Assembly (NCBI RefSeq): GCF_014642405.1
Contig: NZ_BMIN01000002.1
Location: 62,001-126,000, forward strand
Direction: 5' to 3'
Source of the DNA: Pontibacillus salipaludis
GTDB lineage: Bacteria; Bacillota; Bacilli; Bacillales; BH030062
DNA: 64,000 nucleotides
Shown: positions 35,049 to 43,583 of the stretch, one piece after another
How positions within the stretch are numbered: the stretch's first letter is position 1
Layout: every line of letters starts with the position of its first letter
Made by a program: the position numbers and the translations under genes
The notes under the pieces: model-generated
Database searches by the model: none
Told to the model about the DNA's origin: nothing
What the model saw: only the letters and a program-made list of their open reading frames with translations

Positions 35049-35753
35049 TTACTCAATTTTCTCCTTCATATCCTCTAACCACTGCTCGTACTCTGATTCT
35101 TCCATAACGGTTGTAGTAAACCTCATCTTCGTATGTTCACGTCCACAAAACTCCGCACATTTCCCTTGATAGGTCCCGGTCTCTTCAGGGGTTACAATCA
35201 TCCGCCTCGTCTCACCTGGTATGAGATCCTTCTTCCCGCCGAGCTTTGGGATCCAAAAGGAATGAATAATATCATCTGAACGTAAGGTGAACTCTACAGG
35301 TCGATCTACAGGCAAGCGTAGATCATTTACGGTTTCTACTCCGTTTTGATAGGAGAAGGTCCAACTAAACTGTTGACCCGTTACCTCAATTAGGACTGCA
35401 TCAGTCGGCGTAGATTCTGTTTGAGCCGATTGTTCAAAGGTTATAGATACAGTCGGAACAGCCAGAATAGCTAACAAAATAAAAGGGATGACGGTCCAAG
35501 TAATTTCGAGCCATGGACTTCCTTTTTCATCAGCAGGTATGTAATCCTTGTTTTGATCATTTTCACGATATTTCGATAAAAACCAAACAAAAAGTATGAT
35601 AACGATTGCAAATACGATCATCATTAGAGCAAAACTAAACTGAATAAGAAAAGACTGATCACGCGCTGTTTCACTCTTAGGATCCAACACTCTTAAATTG
35701 CACCCTGTTAAAAAGATGACTAACGAAGCCATTAGTAATTTACATTTATTCAT
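35049..35753 (-). CDS. ctaC: cytochrome c oxidase subunit II, lipoprotein
   Basis: 234 residues. A lipoprotein signal with lipobox FLTGC (Cys18) is followed by two membrane helices and an external cupredoxin domain. The Cu-A site is complete: His164, then C199-AEF-C203-GRE-H207-TK-M210. No C-terminal cytochrome c domain is present, so this is not a caa3 oxidase. First gene of the three-gene ctaCDE-like operon. Confidence 0.92.
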   Translation of the reverse strand: MNKCKLLMASLVIFLTGCNLRVLDPKSETARDQSFLIQFSFALMMIVFAIVIILFVWFLSKYRENDQNKDYIPADEKGSPWLEITWTVIPFILLAILAVPTVSITFEQSAQTESTPTDAVLIEVTGQQFSWTFSYQNGVETVNDLRLPVDRPVEFTLRSDDIIHSFWIPKLGGKKDLIPGETRRMIVTPEETGTYQGKCAEFCGREHTKMRFTTTVMEESEYEQWLEDMKEKIE

Positions 35754-35945
35754 AGATTCCCCTCACTTTTAGAACAGATGGCGATTTCTTACTCTATAAC
35801 CCTCTCCCCACCGAATCAAACTGAAACTTACATAAATGTGTAAAACTTCCTGGAAGATAAAAGGCATCATAGATTTACTTCTTTTTTCAAAATGATTATA
35901 ATGATTTTTAGAAAATTGAACTTAAATGGAGGATTGAAGTAGACT

Positions 35946-36812
35946 ATGACACATCGACATCATTACTCTTTCTTTCAAGCACAATTGCAAGCTCATTCAT
36001 CTTTGATCGCCTCTGATATTCTAGATTTACTAGAAAAGCATTATCCGAAAGAATATAGCGGATTGGAAGCCAAAGACCGTGAACAACTGATTTCGTTCTT
36101 AAACAAACTCGTAGGCATGATCGGAGAGAATGTCGTTGAGAAAGGGAATTCTATCCAACGTGCGACAGATCTTGGGGAGAGCATGGGGGAAGCTGTCAGC
36201 AAACGAGAAGGAGTCTTATCTGATTACATCGAGAAATTAAGTCTGTACAAAGAAGCCATATGGACCTTTGTCGAGAACCAAACGCGCGGGAGAAATGAAT
36301 CTTTTAAACAGCTAATGGAAATTGTAAACCGCATTGATACGTTATTTAATTATATTGTGCATGGATTTACGATGGCCTTTTCTAAGGCCGACCAACGAAA
36401 AGTAAATGATTATGAAGAAAAATATTTGAAGTTATCGACCCCTATTGTGCCGATTATGGATCATGTGGCCATCTTACCTATTATCGGGGAAATTGATGAA
36501 AAACGCGCCAATGTGATCATTGAGGAAACATTAAGGGAAGCCAATGAGCTGGATATTGATTGGCTTGTTATTGACTTATCCGGGGTTTACCAGGTGGATG
36601 ACCTTTTCATGAGCCACTTGGAGAAACTACTTACATCTCTTGAGATCCTCGGCCTTAAACCGATTTTAACTGGTATGCGTCCTGACTTAAGCATGCGGGC
36701 GGTTCAAATGGGTCTCGTTTCTAAAACAAAAGAGGATGTCATTACAAAAGCTACGTTAAAGCAAGCCGTGGCGATGCTTTACCATCAAACTTCAAAACCA
36801 AAACAAGCTTGA
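35946..36812 (+). CDS. RsbR-type STAS protein with acidic residues at both phosphosites
   Basis: 288 residues. The N-terminal helical domain (1-150, non-haem globin-like in the family) is joined to a C-terminal STAS domain (about 165-280). RsbR proteins build the stressosome that controls sigma-B. B. subtilis RsbRA is phosphorylated at Thr171 (IDTxRA) and Thr205 (VDT), 34 residues apart. Here the same positions read IDEKRA (Glu185) and VDDLF (Asp219), also 34 apart. No rsbS/rsbT genes are adjacent. GGAGGATTGAAGTAGACT precedes the ATG. Confidence 0.8.
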   Translation: MTHRHHYSFFQAQLQAHSSLIASDILDLLEKHYPKEYSGLEAKDREQLISFLNKLVGMIGENVVEKGNSIQRATDLGESMGEAVSKREGVLSDYIEKLSLYKEAIWTFVENQTRGRNESFKQLMEIVNRIDTLFNYIVHGFTMAFSKADQRKVNDYEEKYLKLSTPIVPIMDHVAILPIIGEIDEKRANVIIEETLREANELDIDWLVIDLSGVYQVDDLFMSHLEKLLTSLEILGLKPILTGMRPDLSMRAVQMGLVSKTKEDVITKATLKQAVAMLYHQTSKPKQA

Positions 36813-36820
36813 AACACAAA

Positions 36821-36862
36821 CAACCATCCCTTTTGACTCCGATGTCTTAGGGATGGTTGTAT
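36821..36862 (+). terminator. terminator of the STAS gene
   Basis: CAACCATCCC and GGGATGGTTG pair around a 19-base loop, then TATT. Weak T-run. Confidence 0.65.
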
Positions 36863-36878
36863 TCATGTAAATAACCAT

Positions 36879-37298
36879 TTAACTGAACCCTAGCTCTTTC
36901 ATGATTCGGTATACTTTCTTATGATTGACAGTGTGGCCTCTATTTTCTAGTTCTTTTTGAACACGTCTATATCCATAACGTCCCTCATATTCAAAATAAA
37001 TAGAAGAGACAAGCTCTTTTAACTCAAAGTCAGGATCAGGCTCATTCATCTTCGTCCTTGTATAATAGTACGTACTACGCGGCAATCCCGCTACCTTTAT
37101 TAAGCGATTAATTGGCCACTGATATTCCTGACTTAGTTCATAAACAGCTTGTGCTTTTTCCCTCTTCGATAAGGTTAAATGATCTGAGCCCATACTATCG
37201 ATTTTCTTTAAATATGCCTCCTTCATCTCCTTATCACCATCACCCGAAGATTTTATAGGTTGTCCTTCTTCTGTTTCCTTTCGCTTAGATACCAACAC
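36879..37298 (-). pseudogene. IS3-family transposase fragment (OrfB N-terminus)
   Basis: 139 residues. The HTH-like region (KREKAQAVYELSQEY, INRLIKVAGLPRSTYYY) and GRYGYRRVQKELENRGHTV with KKVYRIMKELG are the start of an IS3/IS150 OrfB. It ends at a stop right where an intact protein would go on to the DDE integrase domain, so the catalytic part is absent. GTG start with GAAGGAAGG. No terminal inverted repeats were found. Dead remnant of an insertion. Confidence 0.8.
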
Positions 37299-37385
37299 AA
37301 TACCTTCCTTCGTATTTGCTTTTTACTATTCAATAGTTTATATAAAAACTGCCTTATCTATTTAAAGAGTATGTGACTAATAACC

Positions 37386-37421
37386 AAAAATAAAGCTCAA
37401 ACCATGATTGGATGAGCTTTA
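37386..37421 (-). terminator. terminator of the kinase/phasin-like pair
   Basis: On the minus strand AAAGCTCATC and TTTGAGCTTT pair around CAATCATGG, then ATTTTTGG. About 40 bases past the stop. Confidence 0.75.
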
Positions 37422-37459
37422 CTTTCTCCTATGACCATCACACGTAAGGGAGCAGATTC

Positions 37460-37777
37460 TTATTCCTCTCCTGCATCCGTTGAGGTCTCATGCAATTTCT
37501 CTAACTTTTGTACACGTTCCTCAAGTGCATGGTATTCTTCTTTCGTCACGAAGCCGAGATCACGGATTTGCTCGCGGAAATAAGCTTCTGTTTGAGCATT
37601 CCACTTTTCGTTTTGAGCTTCACCTTTTTCGCGAAATTCACGAATGGCTTCTTTAGCTTCTGTAGGACTCATCTGTCCTTTTTCCACCATTTCGTTATAT
37701 ACCTTCTCTACTTTCTCTTTACCATTTAACGCAGCACCAATCCCGATTAAAAACCCTTTACGTAGCAAATCACTCAC
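37460..37777 (-). CDS. phasin-like coiled-coil protein
   Basis: 105 residues from the GTG at 37777 (GGAGGAATAAGG upstream). It begins with a hydrophobic stretch LLRKGFLIGIGAALNGKEKVE, followed by alpha-helical, charged repeats (EMVEKGQMSPTEAKEAIREF) and a C-terminal coiled coil LEERVQKLEKLHE. This matches the phasin-related family often paired with ABC1/UbiB kinases. The gene starts 8 bases inside the end of the kinase gene, so the two are translationally coupled. Possible role at lipid surfaces, inferred only. Confidence 0.75.
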   Translation of the reverse strand: MSDLLRKGFLIGIGAALNGKEKVEKVYNEMVEKGQMSPTEAKEAIREFREKGEAQNEKWNAQTEAYFREQIRDLGFVTKEEYHALEERVQKLEKLHETSTDAGEE

Positions 37778-39485
37778 CCTTATTCCTCCTATCTTTTGTC
37801 GTAATTTTAATGGTTCTGAAATGAACACTTGCCACTAGTATGAAGGCGGCAAGACCCGTAGCTCCTGTTATAAATCCAATATACATGTACAGTGATGCAA
37901 GATTTTCAAAGCTATATAAAGCAAACACACCTCCACCTATAAATAAGAAGAAGGATAGAAACGCATAAAAGAAGTAGTAATGGTGAAACATTTGCCTCTG
38001 TTGCTTTCTTTCCTCAAAAGCTCTTTGCCTAGGGGCATCTGTTAAGTATTCATTCAAGCTTTTCGGTAAGGAAAGGAGGGGTTTCGCTGTGTCTTTAATC
38101 ACTTCTTTATAGAGGCTTGCATCTGATTCTCCACCAGATACCCACTGCTTAATAACAGGTTTTCCCCACTTCATTAAATCGATATCCGGATACACTGTCG
38201 TTAAAACTCCAATTACGATCGATGCGGCTCTACCAAGGAATGCATAGTCCGCTGGCATTTGAATAGGTTGTTCTTTCACAAACTCCTGGAGGTCTTTCAT
38301 AATTTGATTCAGTGCTTCCTGGTCAAATTTCTCAAAGTCCCCCTGCAAGTACATATCAGCTGTTTCTTTTAATAGTCGTTTCACCTTCTGACGATTTGCG
38401 TAAGGAAGCAGGAAATCCATATCTTCTAAAGCGCCAATGACTTTATCGTAATCATCCATAATAAACCCTTGAATGATCATACGAATGTAACTGGCATCTT
38501 CTTTACTAATTTCACCAACCATACCGAAATCAATCATGACAATGGTGCCATCTGAACGGACCATTAAGTTCCCTGAGTGAGGATCCGCATGAAACATGCC
38601 ATCAGAGACAAGTTGCTCGACAAATAGATCAAATACTCGCTTAGCCAAATCTTCGCGCTTCAAATTGTTTTCTTGTATGAATGATTCGTCTGTAATCTTT
38701 ACTCCTTCAATCCATTCCATCACAAGCACTCGCCTTGTTGATAGATCTTCATGATAATCAGGGACATATACTCCCTTAAATCCAGAGAAACGCTTCTTAA
38801 AATAAAGGGAATGCTTTAATTCTTCAGTGAAATCTAGCTCTTTCCCCATAACGTAAACCAGTTCACGATATAATTCGCCAAGATCCGCTTTTTTTCCAAT
38901 GGAAGTTAAGCGGGCTAGTAACCAGAATACGATTCGAAGTGCCTTAAAGTCGGTATGGAATATTTTTTCCACTCGGTAGCGCTGGATCTTCACAGCTACT
39001 TCCTGACCATTATGGAGTTTACCTTTATACACTTCACCGATCGAAGCGGAGGCTACAGGTTCATCTCCGATTTCCTGAAGATGCTTAGAAACATCTCCTC
39101 CCCATTCTCGCTCTAAAATTTCTTTTGATTTCTCAAACGGAACGGGCTCGACTCTGTCAACTAACCCTTCTAATTCCTTCAAAAACACAGGGGGGAGAAG
39201 ATCGGCACGTGTACTTAAGAATTGCCCGAACTTAATAAGCAACCCCTCAAGCATTAGCGCCTTCTTCCTATATTCCTTTGCTTGTTTTACTAAGAGGTCT
39301 TGCCATTTATCTCTTGTGCGTTCATCCCAAATACGATGGAAACGTTGAAACCAAAAGATCTGCCAGAAAAATTTTAAAGCCATTGCTACGATAATAGTAA
39401 TTCGATAAAGTGCATTATACCTCAACTGCTTCCCTTCCCCCTCTCTCATCTCTCTATAGTATTTGTACCCTTTTTCAGCACTCAC
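37770..39485 (-). CDS. ABC1/AarF/UbiB family kinase-like protein
   Basis: 571 residues. The family hallmark KxGQ appears as LIKFGQFLSTRADLLPP (near residue 85); the alanine-rich loop is SASIGEVYKG and the catalytic segment is MFHADPHSGNLMV...MIDFGMVG. Two C-terminal membrane helices (about 500-560) anchor it. Relatives support quinone biosynthesis or lipid homeostasis through an atypical ATPase activity. This cell would use menaquinone, so the exact role is open. Downstream partner is the phasin-like gene. Confidence 0.9.
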   Translation of the reverse strand: MSAEKGYKYYREMREGEGKQLRYNALYRITIIVAMALKFFWQIFWFQRFHRIWDERTRDKWQDLLVKQAKEYRKKALMLEGLLIKFGQFLSTRADLLPPVFLKELEGLVDRVEPVPFEKSKEILEREWGGDVSKHLQEIGDEPVASASIGEVYKGKLHNGQEVAVKIQRYRVEKIFHTDFKALRIVFWLLARLTSIGKKADLGELYRELVYVMGKELDFTEELKHSLYFKKRFSGFKGVYVPDYHEDLSTRRVLVMEWIEGVKITDESFIQENNLKREDLAKRVFDLFVEQLVSDGMFHADPHSGNLMVRSDGTIVMIDFGMVGEISKEDASYIRMIIQGFIMDDYDKVIGALEDMDFLLPYANRQKVKRLLKETADMYLQGDFEKFDQEALNQIMKDLQEFVKEQPIQMPADYAFLGRAASIVIGVLTTVYPDIDLMKWGKPVIKQWVSGGESDASLYKEVIKDTAKPLLSLPKSLNEYLTDAPRQRAFEERKQQRQMFHHYYFFYAFLSFFLFIGGGVFALYSFENLASLYMYIGFITGATGLAAFILVASVHFRTIKITTKDRRNKGE

Positions 39486-39599
39486 AACCCTCTCGTTTGG
39501 GGTAATGTATGTATTTTGGTATGGTGAATAGAGACCATGGGAAAGATGTTCCCTATATGAATAGGATCCAAAACCTAAATAAATGTTAGGAGGACTCAG

Positions 39600-40466
39600 G
39601 TGGAAATTCAGACTCTACAAAATGACCAAATTACCCCCCTAAGCGAGTGGCTAGCCCAATTAAACGAACAAGACGTTCACTATATTGCTTGGTTGGAATC
39701 AGAAACGAGTGCAATTGAAGCACAACTTGGAACGTTACTCCAATTCCAAGAACCCCATGCTTTTGTCGCTTTGGAGGAAGGAAGAATAAAAGGGTTTATA
39801 GGGCTTGAGCCGTTTGAAGGTGAACAGGTTGGAAGGTTGCTTGGCCCATTTGGCTACGGAGAGGATGCCTTAAGCGTGATGGAAACGCTATGGGAAAAGG
39901 CGATCTCTAAATGGAAGGGCACATATACGGAGCTGAAAGTTGCTTTCTTTGAGCAAAACCAAAATGTTCTTCACTTTTGTGAATCACAAGGCTTTAATCT
40001 TTATAACCGGGAGAAGAACTTGATTCTCCCTAAACAAACTCACCTCCACACTCCTCTTAGTAAACATATAGTCCCTTACGAGGGGTCCTTTGACAAGTTG
40101 CAGAAGTTGCACCCAGATGCGGCCTATTTTAACGCAGCAGAGATGACTCACTTAATCCAAGATCCGCATTTTTCATTATGGTGCTATAAAGAAGAGGACA
40201 CTATAAAAGGGTATATCTTCTTCGAACAGATTGAAGGGATGGACGAAGGTGAAATATGCTTTCTGCAGGTGGAAGATAGCGAACAAGGTCAAGGCATTGG
40301 TTCAGCATTAATCCAGTACGCTTGCCACCAGGCTTTCCTAGAGCAAGGTCTATCCGTTGTCACAGTACCGGTAAGGTCTACGAACCCTCAAGCTGAGAGG
40401 TTATACAAAGAACTTGGGTTTCAGGAACACACGACTATTGTCGCTTACACAAAAACAATTCGATAA
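39600..40466 (+). CDS. double GNAT-domain acetyltransferase
   Basis: 288 residues with two GNAT-like halves. The first (1-140) is degenerate: FVALEEGRIKGFIGLEPF but no clear Q/RxxGxG loop. The second (150-288) is intact: CFLQVEDSEQGQGIGSALI is motif A and RSTNPQAERLYKELGF motif B. GTG start at 39600 with AGGAGG. Substrate unknown. Faces away from the kinase gene. Confidence 0.85.
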   Translation: MEIQTLQNDQITPLSEWLAQLNEQDVHYIAWLESETSAIEAQLGTLLQFQEPHAFVALEEGRIKGFIGLEPFEGEQVGRLLGPFGYGEDALSVMETLWEKAISKWKGTYTELKVAFFEQNQNVLHFCESQGFNLYNREKNLILPKQTHLHTPLSKHIVPYEGSFDKLQKLHPDAAYFNAAEMTHLIQDPHFSLWCYKEEDTIKGYIFFEQIEGMDEGEICFLQVEDSEQGQGIGSALIQYACHQAFLEQGLSVVTVPVRSTNPQAERLYKELGFQEHTTIVAYTKTIR

Positions 40467-40478
40467 ACAAGTGATGTA

Positions 40479-40536
40479 GAAGCCGCTCGTGATCTGTGAA
40501 AAACTGCTTCATAAGAGAGTCATGGGCGGTTTCTTC
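40479..40536 (+). terminator. terminator-like hairpin after the GNAT gene
   Basis: GAAGCCGCTCGTGA and TCATGGGCGGTTTC pair with three mismatches or wobbles around a 28-base loop, followed by TTC. Confidence 0.4.
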
Positions 40537-40603
40537 AAGTGCGTAAAAAAGATTAAATTTTCCAATTTTACAAAAAATATTGCAAAACGTCTTGATTTTG
40601 TTG

Positions 40604-40617
40604 CGAAATCGCTTACA
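40604..40617 (+). promoter_or_regulatory. possible cre site upstream of the AraC-type gene
   Basis: CGAAATCGCTTACA matches the CcpA operator pattern TGAAARCGYTWNCA at 12 of 14 positions. It overlaps a possible promoter (TTGATT ... TACAAT), a position suited to repression by CcpA. Confidence 0.35.
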
Positions 40618-40660
40618 ATTATATTAAAATCGTTAAAAAACTAGATTTGTAGGTGACATA

Positions 40661-41422
40661 ATGAGTACGTCTATTAAACAGGCCACAATTGAACAGTTTA
40701 TGAAAGTTCGCTTACAGAATCGCAACCATGATTACTTACATCCATCCTATCTGATGGAACGCCAACTTCTTGTCGCTGTCTCACAAGGGGACCCTAAAAA
40801 AGCCCATCAACTCTTACATTCTATAAACGAAGAACGAGCGATTATATCACCAAATCCAACCTTGCGTTCCGTTAAAAATGTCCTCGTTAGTTCTTGCACC
40901 CTTTTTACGCGCACGATTATTCATAGCGGTGTTCAACCAGAAGATGCATTCCGTTTAAGCGATCAGTACATGGAACAGATCGAAAGAATCAACGATGTTG
41001 ATGACCTTTTTCAACTTGAGAAAGACATGCTGACGAAGTTTATTGAGCGCCTCAACAAAGAAGAGACTCTTCCGTACAGTAAAGTGGTTAACCAAGCGAT
41101 TGCATTTATTCATGACCGCATTTTAGAAGATCTCACACTCGATTCCATTGCCCAGAACAGTCTGGTCAGTCCAAGTTATTTATCTCACTTGTTTAAGAAA
41201 GAAGTAAGCGTATCTGTCGTGCAGTATATCAATCAAAAACGAATTGAGGAATCCAAATACTTTCTTCTTCACACTACTACTCCTATTTCCGATATTGCTA
41301 CCCTCTTTCAATTCTGTAACCAAAGCTACTATACCTCCTTGTTTAAGAAATATACAAACGTCACGCCAAAAGAATTTAGAGAATCCCATTCTAAAGTTGG
41401 ACAAGAAACCGCTCTATCTTAA
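40661..41422 (+). CDS. AraC-family transcriptional regulator
   Basis: 253 residues. Residues 155-250 hold the two HTH motifs of AraC/XylS proteins: LTLDSIAQNSLVSPSYLSH and ISDIATLFQFCNQSYYTSLF, ending TPKEFRESH. The N-terminal 150 residues are helical and unlike the sugar-binding cupin; they resemble the linker/helical part of YesN-type regulators without a receiver domain. No ligand or target can be read from the sequence. Neighbours are not metabolic genes that would suggest one. Confidence 0.88.
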   Translation: MSTSIKQATIEQFMKVRLQNRNHDYLHPSYLMERQLLVAVSQGDPKKAHQLLHSINEERAIISPNPTLRSVKNVLVSSCTLFTRTIIHSGVQPEDAFRLSDQYMEQIERINDVDDLFQLEKDMLTKFIERLNKEETLPYSKVVNQAIAFIHDRILEDLTLDSIAQNSLVSPSYLSHLFKKEVSVSVVQYINQKRIEESKYFLLHTTTPISDIATLFQFCNQSYYTSLFKKYTNVTPKEFRESHSKVGQETALS

Positions 41423-41436
41423 GAGCAGTATGCATG

Positions 41437-41475
41437 TAAAAAGGACCCGGGAGTAAATGCTCCGGGTCCTTTTCT
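41437..41475. terminator. bidirectional terminator between AraC gene and 5'-nucleotidase gene
   Basis: AAAAAGGACCCGG-AGTAAATGCT-CCGGGTCCTTTT: strong G/C stem with A- and T-runs on both sides, serving both convergent genes. Confidence 0.9.
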
Positions 41476-41478
41476 ATC

Positions 41479-43380
41479 TTATTGTTGCGCCAAATCTACA
41501 ATGCGCCCTTCTACTTCTGGCGATACGGTCTCTTGTTTCATGAAATACTCTTCCACAACGTTATAAATGGTGTAACCTGTATTAAATGATTCATTATCTT
41601 TAAACACTTCATATCCATCGCCACCTACAGCAAGGAAATCATTAGTTGCCAGCTTGTAGGTAACCTCTTCTTGAAGCGGCTCTCCTCCTACAGTTACATC
41701 TTCTACTCGCTCTCCTGCAGGTCTATCTGAATTATAGGTGAATGTCATGCCGCTAATTTGTGGGAATCGACCTGCTCCTTCTTCTACTTTACTGACTCCA
41801 TTCTCTAGTGCTTCTTTTAATTCTGCACCCGTTACATCTAAGATAGTTAAGGTGTTAGGGAATGGTAGTGTATTGTAAAGCTCCATTTTTGTTACTTCAC
41901 CCTCATTAATTTTTGCACGGATCCCCCCGCCGTTCATTAACGCTACATCTGCTTCATAGCCTTCAATGGATTGGGTTTTCTCGCGCAAGATATCAGTAAT
42001 AAGATTTCCTAAGTTCGTTTCTTTTGATCGAATATCCACGCGATCACCATTCAGTGGTACAGTGGCTGTTGTAATGACTTCATTCATTTTCTCATCCACT
42101 TGACTTGTAATGTTCTCGACCATTTCTTCTACTTCCGGATCTGCCTCAACTGATGGATCATAGTCGACTAATCCGCCTTTGAATCGGACAAGTTTATCGT
42201 TCACGTAATATAGGTCCGCTCTTCCAAGCGATTTCCCGTACTCCCAGTCCTGAACGATATACGTATCATTTACACGTTCCGGCTCTTCAAGAGGCGTATG
42301 AGAGTGCCCGCCTACAATGAGGTCGATTCCGTCAACGGAGGCAGCAATTTCGCGGTCCACATTTATCCCTACGTGAGAAACAACTACGACGTGATCTGCC
42401 TTCTCTTGTACTTTCGGAATCAAGTCTTGTGCGACTGTTACAGGGTTTTTAAATGTTAACCCTTCTACGTTATCCGGATGAGTTAAGACTGGCGTCTCCT
42501 CCGCAACAAAACCAACGAACGCATATTTCTTTCCTGCCACTTCTTGATAATGAACAGGTGCTAATAGAGTACTTCCATCTTCTAATTTAAAGACGTTAGA
42601 TGAAATCATAGGGTAATCTAATTGGTCTTTTAGATTTAACAATTGCTCGTACCCAAAATCAAACTCGTGATTCCCTGCAGCCATAACGTCATAATCCAAA
42701 TAATTTAATATTGGGAGGACCGTTTCTCCTTGGAACTGATTAACGAAGATTGTCCCTTGGAACGTGTCTCCTGCATCAAGTAAAAGAAAGTTCTCACTTT
42801 CCTCACGCCACTGTTTAATAAGTGTGGCCATTTTGGCATAGCCAAACTCACCGTTATAAGAATCTTCTTCGATGTGACCATGGACATCATTCGTGTGCGC
42901 AATCGTTATATGGTCTATAGTGGCATCGCCAAAGGTTTGCAGGAATTCCCCACGAGTAACTAACCCATTTTTAGCGAAAGATAAGTCGAACCCTAATTGC
43001 TCTGCCATTCTGGTTAATTCTTTAGCATTTAATTTCTTACCAGGGTTGTTTAAATGTTTCTTGTCTGCCACTCCTTTTTCGTAAGCCCATAGCAGATACG
43101 GATCATTAAAGCGCTCTCCTACATGATCTTCCGGCACTTTAACTTCTAACGTGCGAGCCATAATTCTAGCAGCCTCCGCAGCTGTAATGTTACGATCTAA
43201 GTTCAGGTCACCCTCAGAATCGCCTTTTAAGATTTCTCCCTCGACCATTAATTCGATATAATCATTTGATGTAAGTGGCTCCGCTTGTACAGCTCCCCCA
43301 AATAACGTAACAGATAATAGAACTGTAGCCAGAACTTGTCCAATCCTTCTTAATACCACATTGCTTCTCCCCTTTTTCAT
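41479..43380 (-). CDS. secreted 5'-nucleotidase with N-terminal SLH-like region
   Basis: 633 residues. A signal peptide (cut near AVQA-EP, residue 33) is followed by SLH-like segments (about 35-155: ITAAEAARIMARTLEV, LLWAYEKGVADKK). The metallophosphatase core follows: HTNDVHGHIEE, DAGDTFQGT, GNHEFDFGYE and GGHSHTPLE. Next comes the 5'-nucleotidase C-terminal domain with NGGGIRAKINEGEVT and VGGDGYEVFKD. The enzyme would dephosphorylate nucleotides outside the cell while attached to the wall through the SLH part, which has only about two recognisable repeats instead of three. Confidence 0.9.
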   Translation of the reverse strand: MKKGRSNVVLRRIGQVLATVLLSVTLFGGAVQAEPLTSNDYIELMVEGEILKGDSEGDLNLDRNITAAEAARIMARTLEVKVPEDHVGERFNDPYLLWAYEKGVADKKHLNNPGKKLNAKELTRMAEQLGFDLSFAKNGLVTRGEFLQTFGDATIDHITIAHTNDVHGHIEEDSYNGEFGYAKMATLIKQWREESENFLLLDAGDTFQGTIFVNQFQGETVLPILNYLDYDVMAAGNHEFDFGYEQLLNLKDQLDYPMISSNVFKLEDGSTLLAPVHYQEVAGKKYAFVGFVAEETPVLTHPDNVEGLTFKNPVTVAQDLIPKVQEKADHVVVVSHVGINVDREIAASVDGIDLIVGGHSHTPLEEPERVNDTYIVQDWEYGKSLGRADLYYVNDKLVRFKGGLVDYDPSVEADPEVEEMVENITSQVDEKMNEVITTATVPLNGDRVDIRSKETNLGNLITDILREKTQSIEGYEADVALMNGGGIRAKINEGEVTKMELYNTLPFPNTLTILDVTGAELKEALENGVSKVEEGAGRFPQISGMTFTYNSDRPAGERVEDVTVGGEPLQEEVTYKLATNDFLAVGGDGYEVFKDNESFNTGYTIYNVVEEYFMKQETVSPEVEGRIVDLAQQ

Positions 43381-43401
43381 TATTTTGACCCTTTCATACT
43401 A

Positions 43402-43423
43402 AAACATTACAATTGTGATGTTT
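43402..43423 (-). promoter_or_regulatory. palindromic operator candidate upstream of the 5'-nucleotidase gene
   Basis: AAACATTACAATTGTGATGTTT is a 22-base dyad with one mismatched pair, 22-43 bases before the start codon. The core TTACAATTGTGA resembles BlaI/CopY-type sites (TTACANNTGTAA). The regulator is unknown. Confidence 0.45.
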
Positions 43424-43583
43424 GGTCCTTATGTAAGTTGATTTAATAAAGAAATGTTTTGTCGCTTCCAATTTTATTATAAAGAATTTTCGATCTTTTT
43501 CTACCTTTATAGGAAGTTTATGTTAGAACAGGTCGATTGTAGGATAATGAATAAAACATATGAACTACTAGGGAGTGAAGTAA

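Noticed and set aside
35888-35915. Fur/PerR-type box (AATGATTATAATGATTTTTA) upstream of the STAS gene
   Set aside because: It is a direct-like A/T-rich repeat and not the required inverted repeat of Fur or PerR sites.
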